From positions 1-6,425 of the forward strand of contig WFWI01000020.1 in NCBI GenBank assembly GCA_015491205.1: 6,425 bases of DNA. The letters run 5' to 3'. Made by a program: the position numbers and the translations under genes. The first letter of the stretch is position 1, and the number at the start of each line of letters is the position of its first letter. Origin of the DNA: Candidatus Microgenomates bacterium. GTDB taxonomy: Bacteria > Patescibacteriota > Microgenomatia > UBA1406 > GWC2-37-13. Below, piece after piece: positions 1 to 4,809 of this stretch. Under the pieces are notes generated by a model. The model was not told the origin of the DNA and did not search any database. It worked only from the letters and a program-made list of their open reading frames with translations.

Positions 1-72
1 GGTTGGGGCTTGTTGATAGGCTAAAGTTGTTGTGTATTTGTTTAAGGCCTTGAATAATATTTTGAATGAAGT

Positions 73-101
73 TTGCAAAAAGGTAGAGAGGGGATTATAA
101 T
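73..101 (+). promoter_or_regulatory. sigma70-type promoter of the CPLC membrane protein gene
   Basis: A -35-like TTGCAA (73-78) and a perfect -10 TATAAT (96-101) are separated by 17 bp. Only 8 nt lie between the -10 box and the ATG at 110. Transcription is therefore expected to start at or within a few bases of the start codon, giving a leaderless or nearly leaderless message. A purine-rich stretch (GAGAGGGG) overlaps the spacer, but it is too far from the ATG and would lie upstream of the transcript start. Confidence 0.7.
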
Positions 102-109
102 CAAAAAAT

Positions 110-583
110 ATGTATTTGGCTCATTGTCCGCTTTGTGCTGCTGGAACGGGGCTTGTTGCTTTGGGAGCAAGTTATTTTGGGATAGATGATGCCATAGTTG
201 GCATCTGGATTGGCGCTTTTGCATTTTCCCTGGGGCTAGTTACAGCCAAAGCAGTGAAAAGAAAGCTTATACCTTTTCAAGATACTTTAATTACTCTAGC
301 AGTCTTTTTCTCTACAGTTTTGCCAGCCTTGGCGTTTTTCAAGCATTATTTTCCTTTGTACATTCATCTTTTTGGCCCTTATGGAAGCTTTTTTAACAAA
401 ATGTATATTGTAAAACGATTTTTGGTAGGCTCTTTTATTGGGGCTTTGGTAGTAGTGGCAGCGCCGGGTATAAACAGCTTGATTGTTTCCTTTTTCAAGG
501 GAAAAAAGATTGCTTTTCAGAAATTGATTTTGACTTTTTTGCTGCTTTTTGTCTTTAGCCTAGTTTTCTATTTTTGGCTATGA
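110..583 (+). CDS. Unknown polytopic membrane protein with N-terminal CPLC motif
   Basis: I do not recognise a named family. The 157-residue product is very hydrophobic, with about five membrane segments near residues 10-25, 28-46, 58-77, 104-129 and 136-157. Short basic loops (KAVKRK near 47-52, KGKK near 130-133) suggest cytoplasmic sides. Cys6 and Cys9 form a C-P-L-C motif right at the first helix, followed by a glycine-rich AAGTG stretch; such a pair could be redox-active or metal-binding, but that is inference. The start is fixed by the promoter just upstream and an in-frame TAA at 98-100. The stop codon overlaps the next gene's start (ATGA at 580-583), so the two are probably translated together and may act together. 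There is no Shine-Dalgarno sequence. Confidence 0.85.
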   Translation: MYLAHCPLCAAGTGLVALGASYFGIDDAIVGIWIGAFAFSLGLVTAKAVKRKLIPFQDTLITLAVFFSTVLPALAFFKHYFPLYIHLFGPYGSFFNKMYIVKRFLVGSFIGALVVVAAPGINSLIVSFFKGKKIAFQKLILTFLLLFVFSLVFYFWL

Positions 584-1119
584 AAAAGGACAGCATAGAA
601 AAGTTTTTGGAGAAGATAAAAAAGCTTGAGAAGAGTTCAAAGCTTGATCTTTCCTCTGACGAGGATCTTTCCGTTGCTGTAATGAACCTTATTTCAATTG
701 AAGAGCATCTCTTTTTCTCCTATGGAAAAACGAAAAATGGGGAGTTTTTAAAATACCTTGATGAAGTGAGGGAAATGAGGAAGGAGATGATGAAAAAGCT
801 TGTTAAAAGAAAAGAGGGCGAAGTTTGGTGTATTACAAAGCACCTGTTGTCAGCTTCGATGAGGCTTTTTGAGGTGGGAACAAAGTATTTGAGTAGGGGA
901 GAAAAGGGGAAGGCGAGAGAGTTTTTTGAAAAGTCATATAACCTTTACAGCCTTTTTTGGGGGATAAACTTGGGCTTTGTGGAAGTGCCAGAGGGCAAAA
1001 AGGAAAGTGAGAAGGAGATAAGGTTTATTTCCAAGGATTTGAAGAAAAAGGAGAGCATAAGTATTTTTGAAAAGCTGGGTGAGATAGTCAAGCGTGCGGT
1101 TGACTGTTGTCGGGAATAA
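580..1119 (+). CDS. Unknown soluble alpha-helical protein coupled to the membrane protein upstream
   Basis: The product has 179 residues, with no signal peptide and no membrane segment. It looks all-helical and highly charged. Visible landmarks are an acidic/histidine cluster E41-E42-H43, a further acidic/basic helix at 58-78, and W83-C84 with H88 in the sequence GEVWCITKHLL. A stretch near residues 100-128 (GTKYLSRGEKGKAREFFEKS) resembles one TPR-like helix pair. I cannot assign a family or function. The ATG at 580 overlaps the previous stop by 4 nt, arguing for translational coupling; an upstream in-frame TTG at 574 is less likely. The last 20 bases of the gene contain the -35 box of the next gene's promoter. 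The product may be a cytosolic partner of the CPLC membrane protein, inferred only from coupling. Confidence 0.85.
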   Translation: MKKDSIEKFLEKIKKLEKSSKLDLSSDEDLSVAVMNLISIEEHLFFSYGKTKNGEFLKYLDEVREMRKEMMKKLVKRKEGEVWCITKHLLSASMRLFEVGTKYLSRGEKGKAREFFEKSYNLYSLFWGINLGFVEVPEGKKESEKEIRFISKDLKKKESISIFEKLGEIVKRAVDCCRE

Positions 1120-1128
1120 CTATATAAT
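1100..1128 (+). promoter_or_regulatory. sigma70-type promoter of the cohesin-domain gene
   Basis: TTGACT (1100-1105) and TATAAT (1123-1128) are 17 bp apart, close to consensus. The -35 lies inside the 3' end of the preceding gene and the -10 just after its TAA. The ATG at 1139 is 10 nt past the -10 box, so the leader would be at most a few bases. This supports 1139 as the true start over the in-frame GTG at 1094, which would lie upstream of the transcript start and overlap the preceding gene. Confidence 0.75.
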
Positions 1129-1138
1129 CAAAGTTAAG

Positions 1139-1813
1139 ATGCGCAAAGGAAGGAGTGCTTTAATAATTCTATTCTTTTTTATTCTTTTGCCTGTTTTGAA
1201 TGCAGCTCTGGCTGCTTATTTAAAGTTTGATAGGAGTTCCTACAACGGTTCAGTTGGATCCGAGTTTACTGTAAAAGTAATGATTGATACGGAAGGGGAA
1301 GAGGTTGTATCATCTGATGTTTATATAAGCTATGATGCTACAGTGCTTGAGCCTCTAAGCGTTGCAGCAGGAGATTTTTTTGATACAGTTACCCACGAGT
1401 TCTTAGATGGGAAAATATATGTTGCTGGAATGAGCGATAATATAGGGGTAGGGAAAACAGGGACAGGCGTTATAGCTACAGTAACATTTAGGGCTAAAAG
1501 TTCAGGTAGTACAACCTTAACCTACATTTGCGATCCCAATGAAACTCAGAGTTCAAAGATTATAAAAGTTGGATTGGAAGCTGAGAACATTATTGTTTGT
1601 GGATCAAATAAAAGTGCGACAGTTGATATAGCTTCAGGAGGAGATTCGGCTTTGGGCGCAGCAGAGGAAAAAGGTGCTATAGCTGAGGACTCTTCAGGAA
1701 TTACTCCATCTGAGCTACCCAAAGCAGGTGCTTTTGATAATACTATAGAACTTTTATTTTGGGGTGGAATTTTGATTTTTTTTGGTGTGTTGCTTAAGTT
1801 TGTGTTTTTATAG
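1139..1813 (+). CDS. Secreted, membrane-anchored cohesin-fold protein
   Basis: The product has 224 residues. Residues 1-25 form a signal peptide: RKGR, then a long Leu/Ile/Phe core ending NAALA. Residues about 27-170 resemble the cohesin (dockerin-binding beta-sandwich) family: an N-terminal strand with FTVKVMIDT, then VYISYDATVLEPL, then GTGVIATVTFRAKSSGSTTLTY, typical strand patterns of that fold. A low-complexity linker (170-192) leads to ELPKAG (192-197) and a C-terminal hydrophobic helix (about 203-224). This layout is like a sortase-type sorting signal with LPKAG in place of LPXTG, but the helix ends with only one lysine and no basic tail. The protein probably sits on the outer face of the membrane. 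No dockerin is visible nearby, so its ligand is unknown. It lies 3 nt upstream of the FN3 gene, hence one operon. Confidence 0.82.
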   Translation: MRKGRSALIILFFFILLPVLNAALAAYLKFDRSSYNGSVGSEFTVKVMIDTEGEEVVSSDVYISYDATVLEPLSVAAGDFFDTVTHEFLDGKIYVAGMSDNIGVGKTGTGVIATVTFRAKSSGSTTLTYICDPNETQSSKIIKVGLEAENIIVCGSNKSATVDIASGGDSALGAAEEKGAIAEDSSGITPSELPKAGAFDNTIELLFWGGILIFFGVLLKFVFL

Positions 1814-1816
1814 ACT

Positions 1817-2632
1817 ATGGAAAAAAATAATTTTCAATACAATAACGCTTCACCTGTTAGTGCTTATCCTGATTCTCAGGCAAAAGTAAAGCCCGTAGGT
1901 AATTTAAATCTTTTTTCAAGATTGCCTCTAAAGCCTAAAAAGGTATTATCTGTAATTGTTGGACTAGTGCTTAGTGTTTTAATTTTATTTTTCGGATTTA
2001 GAATAATCCAAGGAGTGTTTACAAGAGCTGCGGACATTATGCCAAGGGATGTTGTTATTACTGAGATAACTGAGAATTCAGCCAAAATCGAGTGGACCAC
2101 AGCAGTTGAAACCCAGGGAGTAGTTGAGTATGGGACCACTCCCACAAGTCTTAACTTTTTTGCTCCTGAAACACAAAAAACAAAAAAACATACAGTAGAG
2201 CTTACTCTTTTATCTCCAGGCACCACCTATTATTTTCAAATAAGAATAGGTGAAAAGGTTTTTGATAATGCAGGTGTTCCTTGGAGCTTTACCACTAAGG
2301 CAAAAGGCGAAAGCGAACAAATAGTGCAGCCTTCGCCTTCACCTGTTAGAAAGGAATCGTCAACCCCAACCCCAACTCCTTATGAGGTGCTTGATCTTGG
2401 AGGACCAAGTCCAACCCCAAAAAGCACAATAGATTGTAAAACAGAGACTGATTGTGAGAAGATTAAGCAAAATTTAGGAAAAGGTTGTACAACTCAAGAT
2501 TATGTAAGATGTGTTTTAAGGCTTACTGGGACCCCAACACCTGTCTCTACTTCTTCAGCAGAAGCTCTGACTCCAACGCCAACAAACACTCCAACTCCGA
2601 CAAATACCCCAACGCCAACCCCAACTTCGTGA
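1817..2632 (+). CDS. Type II membrane protein with external fibronectin type III domain and Thr-Pro-rich tail
   Basis: The product has 271 residues. A polar, probably cytoplasmic N-terminus (1-42) ends in the basic LPLKPKK, followed by one membrane helix (about 43-66) with no cleavage signature. Residues about 75-161 form an FN3-like domain: ITENSAKIEWTT, then GVVEYGTTP, then LLSPGTTYYFQIRI and WSFTT, matching the B-C and F-G strand landmarks seen in FN3 or purple-acid-phosphatase N-terminal-type domains. After a Pro/Ser/Thr linker comes a compact segment with four cysteines (207, 213, 224, 232), which could form two disulfides outside the cell. The end (238-271) is a TPTPTNTP repeat, as in wall-spanning or O-glycosylated linkers. 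It starts 3 nt after the cohesin gene's stop with no promoter of its own, so the two are probably a surface pair. Confidence 0.83.
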   Translation: MEKNNFQYNNASPVSAYPDSQAKVKPVGNLNLFSRLPLKPKKVLSVIVGLVLSVLILFFGFRIIQGVFTRAADIMPRDVVITEITENSAKIEWTTAVETQGVVEYGTTPTSLNFFAPETQKTKKHTVELTLLSPGTTYYFQIRIGEKVFDNAGVPWSFTTKAKGESEQIVQPSPSPVRKESSTPTPTPYEVLDLGGPSPTPKSTIDCKTETDCEKIKQNLGKGCTTQDYVRCVLRLTGTPTPVSTSSAEALTPTPTNTPTPTNTPTPTPTS

Positions 2633-2665
2633 AGGTAGTATTTAGTATTTAGGGATTGTTTTAAA

Positions 2666-2699
2666 AACCTCGAAGGTTGATTAATAAGCCTTCGAGGTT
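2666..2699 (+). terminator. Hairpin downstream of the FN3 gene, possible terminator
   Basis: AACCTCGAAGG (2666-2676) is the exact reverse complement of CCTTCGAGGTT (2689-2699), an 11-bp stem with a 12-nt loop, starting 33 nt after the FN3 stop. It is the most stable hairpin in this spacer. No clear U-tract follows, so it is not a canonical intrinsic terminator. It could instead protect the transcript end or be a repeat element. Confidence 0.4.
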
Positions 2700-2910
2700 A
2701 ATACCTCAGTTTCAAAAAAGAGCGATTAACGATTGGTGATTGAAGATTAACGAGAAAAAAACTCAAAGCGCAAAGCGCAAAACTACAGCGTAAAGCTAAA
2801 AGCTATAAAATTTCCTATTTAGTTTTAAGTTTTGCGTTACTTAGTTTATCCAGCTCCATCCAGTTTTGTCCAATTTCTTGCTACTCGCTACTTACTACTT
2901 GTTACTTTTT
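2700..2910. repeat. Short-repeat spacer block upstream of def
   Basis: No gene is visible in this stretch. It contains GATTAACGA twice (2724-2732, 2745-2753), tandem CAAAGCG (2764-2770, 2771-2777), and an inverted pair CGCAAAACT (2776-2784) with AGTTTTGCG (2828-2836). It ends in a CTACT/TTACT-rich run (2880-2908) next to the def promoter. The overall A/C-rich left half and T/G-rich right half resemble the blocks at 4187-4324 and 5670-5783, but with different words. Confidence 0.5.
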
Positions 2911-2911
2911 A

Positions 2912-2917
2912 TATAAT
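2912..2917 (+). promoter_or_regulatory. -10 box of def
   Basis: A perfect TATAAT lies within TTATATAATATA. Only 7 nt separate it from the ATG at 2925, predicting a leaderless def transcript. No convincing -35 is seen at 16-18 bp; the upstream sequence is the CTACT/TTACT-rich repeat run. Because the transcript would begin near 2924, this excludes the in-frame TTG at 2832 as start. Confidence 0.6.
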
Positions 2918-2924
2918 ATACCCT

Positions 2925-3455
2925 ATGCCTCGTCCTTTAAAGATTTTGACAACGCCTAATAAAATTTTGACAACTCCGACAAGGGAGGTGAAGCGGTTTG
3001 ACAAAAGGTTAAAGAAGCTTATAGAAGATATGATTGAGACTTTAAAAGTACAAAGTGATCCTCCAGGAGTTGGACTGGCTGCCAATCAGGTGGGGGAGGA
3101 GTTATCGCTTTTTATTCTTTGGGCAGATCACAGGAAAAAGCCAAAGGCAATTATTAACCCAAAAATTTTGAAAGCTGTCAAAGGTAGGAAGAAAAAGAGC
3201 AAGAAAGTAGAGCTTGAGGGCTGTCTTTCAATCCCCAAAATTTGGGGTGAGGTAGAAAGGGCAGAGAGAGTGCTTCTTGAGTATTTCAATGAAAAAGGTG
3301 AGAAGAAAAAAGAATGGTTTGATGGCCTGGAGGCAATCGTGGTGCAGCACGAGGTGGATCATTTAAATGGCATTCTTTTTACTTCTCATGTATTAAAACA
3401 AGGCAGGCCGCTTTTTAAGGAAGAGGGAGGTGAACTCAAAAGAATTGAAATATAA
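2925..3455 (+). CDS. def: Peptide deformylase
   Basis: This is a metalloenzyme that removes the formyl group from the initiator methionine of nascent proteins in the cytosol. All three family motifs are intact in the 176-residue product: GVGLAANQVG (48-57; AAN instead of the commoner AAP), EGCLSIP (98-104) with the metal ligand Cys100, and QHEVDHLNG (141-149) with ligands His142 and His146 and catalytic Glu143. The length is typical of a short bacterial deformylase. A lysine-rich stretch (86-94) before motif 2 is probably a surface loop. The start at 2925 gives a normal N-terminus; upstream in-frame codons would translate repeat sequence. It is monocistronic in this window, facing the convergent M50 gene across 64 bp. 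Family assignment is secure. Confidence 0.96.
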   Translation: MPRPLKILTTPNKILTTPTREVKRFDKRLKKLIEDMIETLKVQSDPPGVGLAANQVGEELSLFILWADHRKKPKAIINPKILKAVKGRKKKSKKVELEGCLSIPKIWGEVERAERVLLEYFNEKGEKKKEWFDGLEAIVVQHEVDHLNGILFTSHVLKQGRPLFKEEGGELKRIEI

Positions 3456-3519
3456 AAGCATGGTCCTTCCTATGCACGATTGTTTACAGAAAGGACTAGA
3501 AGGGTGGTTTTGCGTTGTT

Positions 3520-4161
3520 CTAAAAGAGTAAAAGTGTTATAAGAAAATTTACTACGTTTCCTACTGTTTGAGCGGCTAAAGATTTTCCTCCCAAGGGCAG
3601 AATAAAAAGCAAAAGTAAGAGAGGGCCATAGGAGGAAAGTTCTCGCCATTGGTAGACTTTCTCCTCAGGTAGTAGTCCTTCTACAATTTTGAATCCATCC
3701 AAAGGATATATTGGTACAAGGTTGAAAAAGGCAAGCATTAAATTTATGCTTACAAAGTAAAAGATTGTTGGGGCTAATAAAGAGGAAAGAAGGATAGTAT
3801 TCCCAAAGATTATTGTGATTATTTTTAATAATAGGCTTGCCAAAACTGCAAGGATAAGATTTGAGGCCGGCCCAGCTAAAGATATAATTGCTGTATCGCG
3901 CCTGGGATCTTTTAAATTGAAAGGATCAAACATAACTGGTTTTCCCCAACCAAAGCCGAAAAAGACAAGGGCTAGCGTTCCGTAAAGATCAAGATGGGCC
4001 CTTGGGTCAAGAGTTAACCTTCCTTGGGAGCGAGGGGTAGGGTCGCCTAGCTCATCTGCTGCTTTTGCATGGGCAAACTCGTGCACAGCAATAGCAATTA
4101 AGATTGATAGAAAAATCAAACTTCCTACAATCGGGTTTTCCAAAAACACTTGTATTAGCAT
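3520..4161 (-). CDS. Site-2-protease-type membrane zinc metalloprotease (M50 family)
   Basis: The product has 213 residues. It has the hallmark HEFAH zinc motif (His27, Glu28, His31) inside the first membrane segment and the second metal motif NLVPIYPLDG (147-156), whose Asp155 is the third ligand. Between them, GDPTPRSQGRLTLDPRAHLD (39-58), GFGWGKPV (69-76) and the SLAGPASN stretch (94-101) are typical of the minimal M50B branch (YwhC/Rv0359-like). About five or six membrane helices are present. The enzyme should cut substrates within or near the membrane; its substrate cannot be told from context. I chose the ATG at 4161 because the upstream in-frame ATG at 4227 would add residues encoded by spacer repeats. 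It is divergent from rpmB and convergent with def. No Shine-Dalgarno sequence is visible. Confidence 0.93.
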   Translation of the reverse strand: MLIQVFLENPIVGSLIFLSILIAIAVHEFAHAKAADELGDPTPRSQGRLTLDPRAHLDLYGTLALVFFGFGWGKPVMFDPFNLKDPRRDTAIISLAGPASNLILAVLASLLLKIITIIFGNTILLSSLLAPTIFYFVSINLMLAFFNLVPIYPLDGFKIVEGLLPEEKVYQWRELSSYGPLLLLLFILPLGGKSLAAQTVGNVVNFLITLLLF

Positions 4162-4173
4162 AAGTAATATGAT

Positions 4174-4202
4174 ATCATAAAGATCTAAATTCCAAATCCC
4201 AA
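4174..4202 (-). promoter_or_regulatory. Candidate promoter of the M50 protease gene
   Basis: Read on the minus strand, TTGGGA (4202-4197) and TATGAT (4179-4174) are 17 bp apart, and the ATG at 4161 follows 12 nt after the -10. The -35 is part of the AATTTGGGATTTGG repeat, so the repeat block may supply promoter elements. Both hexamers deviate from consensus. Confidence 0.4.
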
Positions 4203-4324
4203 ATTCCAATTTCCAAACAAATCCCAATTACCAAACTTTCAAATTACCAAAACGTTTGGGTCATTGGGTGATTGGAATTTAGAAATTGTTTGGGATTTGG
4301 TGATTGGAATTTGGAATTTTTATT
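4187..4324. repeat. Heptamer-based imperfect palindrome between the M50 gene and rpmB
   Basis: The left half (about 4187-4250) is built from degenerate AAATTCC/AAATCCC heptamers. The right half (about 4256-4324) carries the complementary GGAATTT/GGGATTT words. The centre is a near palindrome, CCAAAACGTTTGG (4247-4259). The block fills the divergent spacer almost completely. It provides the possible -35 of the M50 gene and ends 3 nt before the rpmB ATG. Confidence 0.75.
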
Positions 4325-4327
4325 ATT

Positions 4328-4654
4328 ATGCCTGGTCCAGCTTGTTATCATTGCGGAAAATCAGCTCAATTTGGTCATTCATCCACCCATAGAAAAGGTG
4401 TGGCTGGAGGCCGTTGGAAAAAACGCGCTCCAAAAACCCGAAGGATTTTTAGGGTTAACCTGCAACCTGTTAGGATCGTTTTGGAAAATGAGAAAATAAA
4501 AAGGGTTAAAATCTGCTCCAAATGTCTTAAAAGAATAAAAAAGGATCTGCGCGAAGGCAAAAAGCCTTTTCTGCAGCTTGCTAACCCGCAGCAATATCTA
4601 TCTAAATTCCAAGCACCAAATTCCAATGACCAAACAAATTCCAATAATCAATAA
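4328..4654 (+). CDS. rpmB: Large-subunit ribosomal protein bL28, zinc-ribbon type, with repeat-encoded tail
   Basis: This is a structural protein of the 50S subunit. The N-terminus has C6-Y-H-C9-GK, then a Gly/Ser/His segment, R29-W-K-K-R and the typical FRVNLQPVRI (41-50). The C63-S-K-C66-LKRIKK segment completes a CXXC...CXXC zinc ribbon, as in zinc-binding bL28 forms. Length is 108 residues against roughly 60-80 for the family. The extra comes from the C-terminus: from about residue 91 the reading frame runs into the AAATTCC repeat block, giving an Asn/Gln/Ser-rich tail (KFQAPNSNDQTNSNNQ) with no resemblance to ribosomal proteins. The ATG at 4328 is chosen because the in-frame ATG at 4304 lies inside the upstream repeat. 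There is no Shine-Dalgarno sequence and no clear -10 box. Confidence 0.87.
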   Translation: MPGPACYHCGKSAQFGHSSTHRKGVAGGRWKKRAPKTRRIFRVNLQPVRIVLENEKIKRVKICSKCLKRIKKDLREGKKPFLQLANPQQYLSKFQAPNSNDQTNSNNQ

Positions 4655-4684
4655 CCAAATTCCAAACATTTTGTTTGGGATTTG
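4601..4684. repeat. Heptamer-based repeat and hairpin over the rpmB 3' end
   Basis: Degenerate AAATTCC-type words run from about 4601, inside rpmB, and past its stop. The sequence then forms a compact stem: 4656-4668 pairs with 4672-4684 (13 bp, one G-T wobble, 3-nt loop TTT; core CCAAACA/TGTTTGG). The hairpin begins 2 nt after the rpmB stop and may mark its transcript end, although no U-tract follows. This is the same repeat family as 4187-4324. Confidence 0.7.
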
Positions 4685-4689
4685 AGATT

Positions 4690-4725
4690 TGCCCTGTACC
4701 GGAGCCTGTGGCACGGTACAGGGCA
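4690..4725 (+). repeat. GC-rich hairpin 1
   Basis: TGCCCTGTACCG (4690-4701) pairs perfectly with CGGTACAGGGCA (4714-4725), a 12-bp stem. The 12-nt loop contains a further 3-bp stem, GCC-TGT-GGC (4704-4712). No U-tract follows. Confidence 0.8.
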
Positions 4726-4757
4726 CCCCGAACTGATCTATGATCTGGTTCGGGGTG
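4724..4757 (+). repeat. GC-rich hairpin 2
   Basis: CACCCCGAAC (4724-4733) pairs perfectly with GTTCGGGGTG (4748-4757), a 10-bp stem. The loop contains a GATC-TAT-GATC mini-hairpin (4735-4745). Its outermost bases overlap those of hairpin 1, so the two abut, and both share a long-stem plus small-inner-stem layout. Confidence 0.8.
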
Positions 4758-4764
4758 AGATTTG

Positions 4765-4808
4765 GTGCTTGTTTGGATACTTGGAATTTGGGATTTGGAA
4801 TTTTTATT
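4765..4808. repeat. T/G-rich repeat arm upstream of the glycosyltransferase
   Basis: Words of the GGAATTT/GGGATTT type continue the block interrupted by the hairpin pair. Its last 16 nt, ATTTGGAATTTTTATT (4793-4808), are identical to 4309-4324 just before rpmB. The glycosyltransferase ATG follows 1 nt later. Confidence 0.7.
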
Positions 4809-4809
4809 T

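Larger units (their letters stand above)
4684..4764. mobile_element. Candidate inserted tandem-hairpin element with 8-bp flanking direct repeat
   Basis: GAGATTTG occurs at 4684-4691 and 4757-4764 and brackets a GC-rich segment unlike its AT-rich surroundings. Inside are two adjacent hairpins. Removing one GAGATTTG copy plus the inside restores an uninterrupted run of the T/G-rich repeat, as expected of an insertion with target-site duplication. No coding capacity is present, so it would be a non-autonomous (REP- or MITE-like) element. The flanking sequence is itself repetitive, so a chance direct repeat is possible. Confidence 0.45.

Noticed and set aside
1..72. Possible 3' end of an upstream gene (a + frame open from base 3 to a TGA at 51-53; another with TAA at 22-24)
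   Set aside because: At most 16 codons are visible, with no recognisable motif and no way to choose a frame.
2943..2980. Apparent tandem duplication (ILTTP twice) at the def N-terminus
   Set aside because: The protein aligns naturally with the usual deformylase N-terminal pattern, and the nucleotide copies differ; no evidence of recent duplication.
3463..3496. Inverted repeat GTCCTT/AAGGAC between the convergent def and M50 genes, as a bidirectional terminator
   Set aside because: Only 6 bp with a 22-nt loop and no T-tract; within chance.
4187..4324. CRISPR array or tandem-repeat array interpretation of the AAATTCC blocks
   Set aside because: Units are degenerate, about 7 nt, contiguous, with complementary arms and no unique spacers or cas genes.
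4321..4326. TATTAT as the -10 box of rpmB
   Set aside because: It lies 1 nt before the ATG, so transcription would start inside the coding region; more likely the repeat edge.
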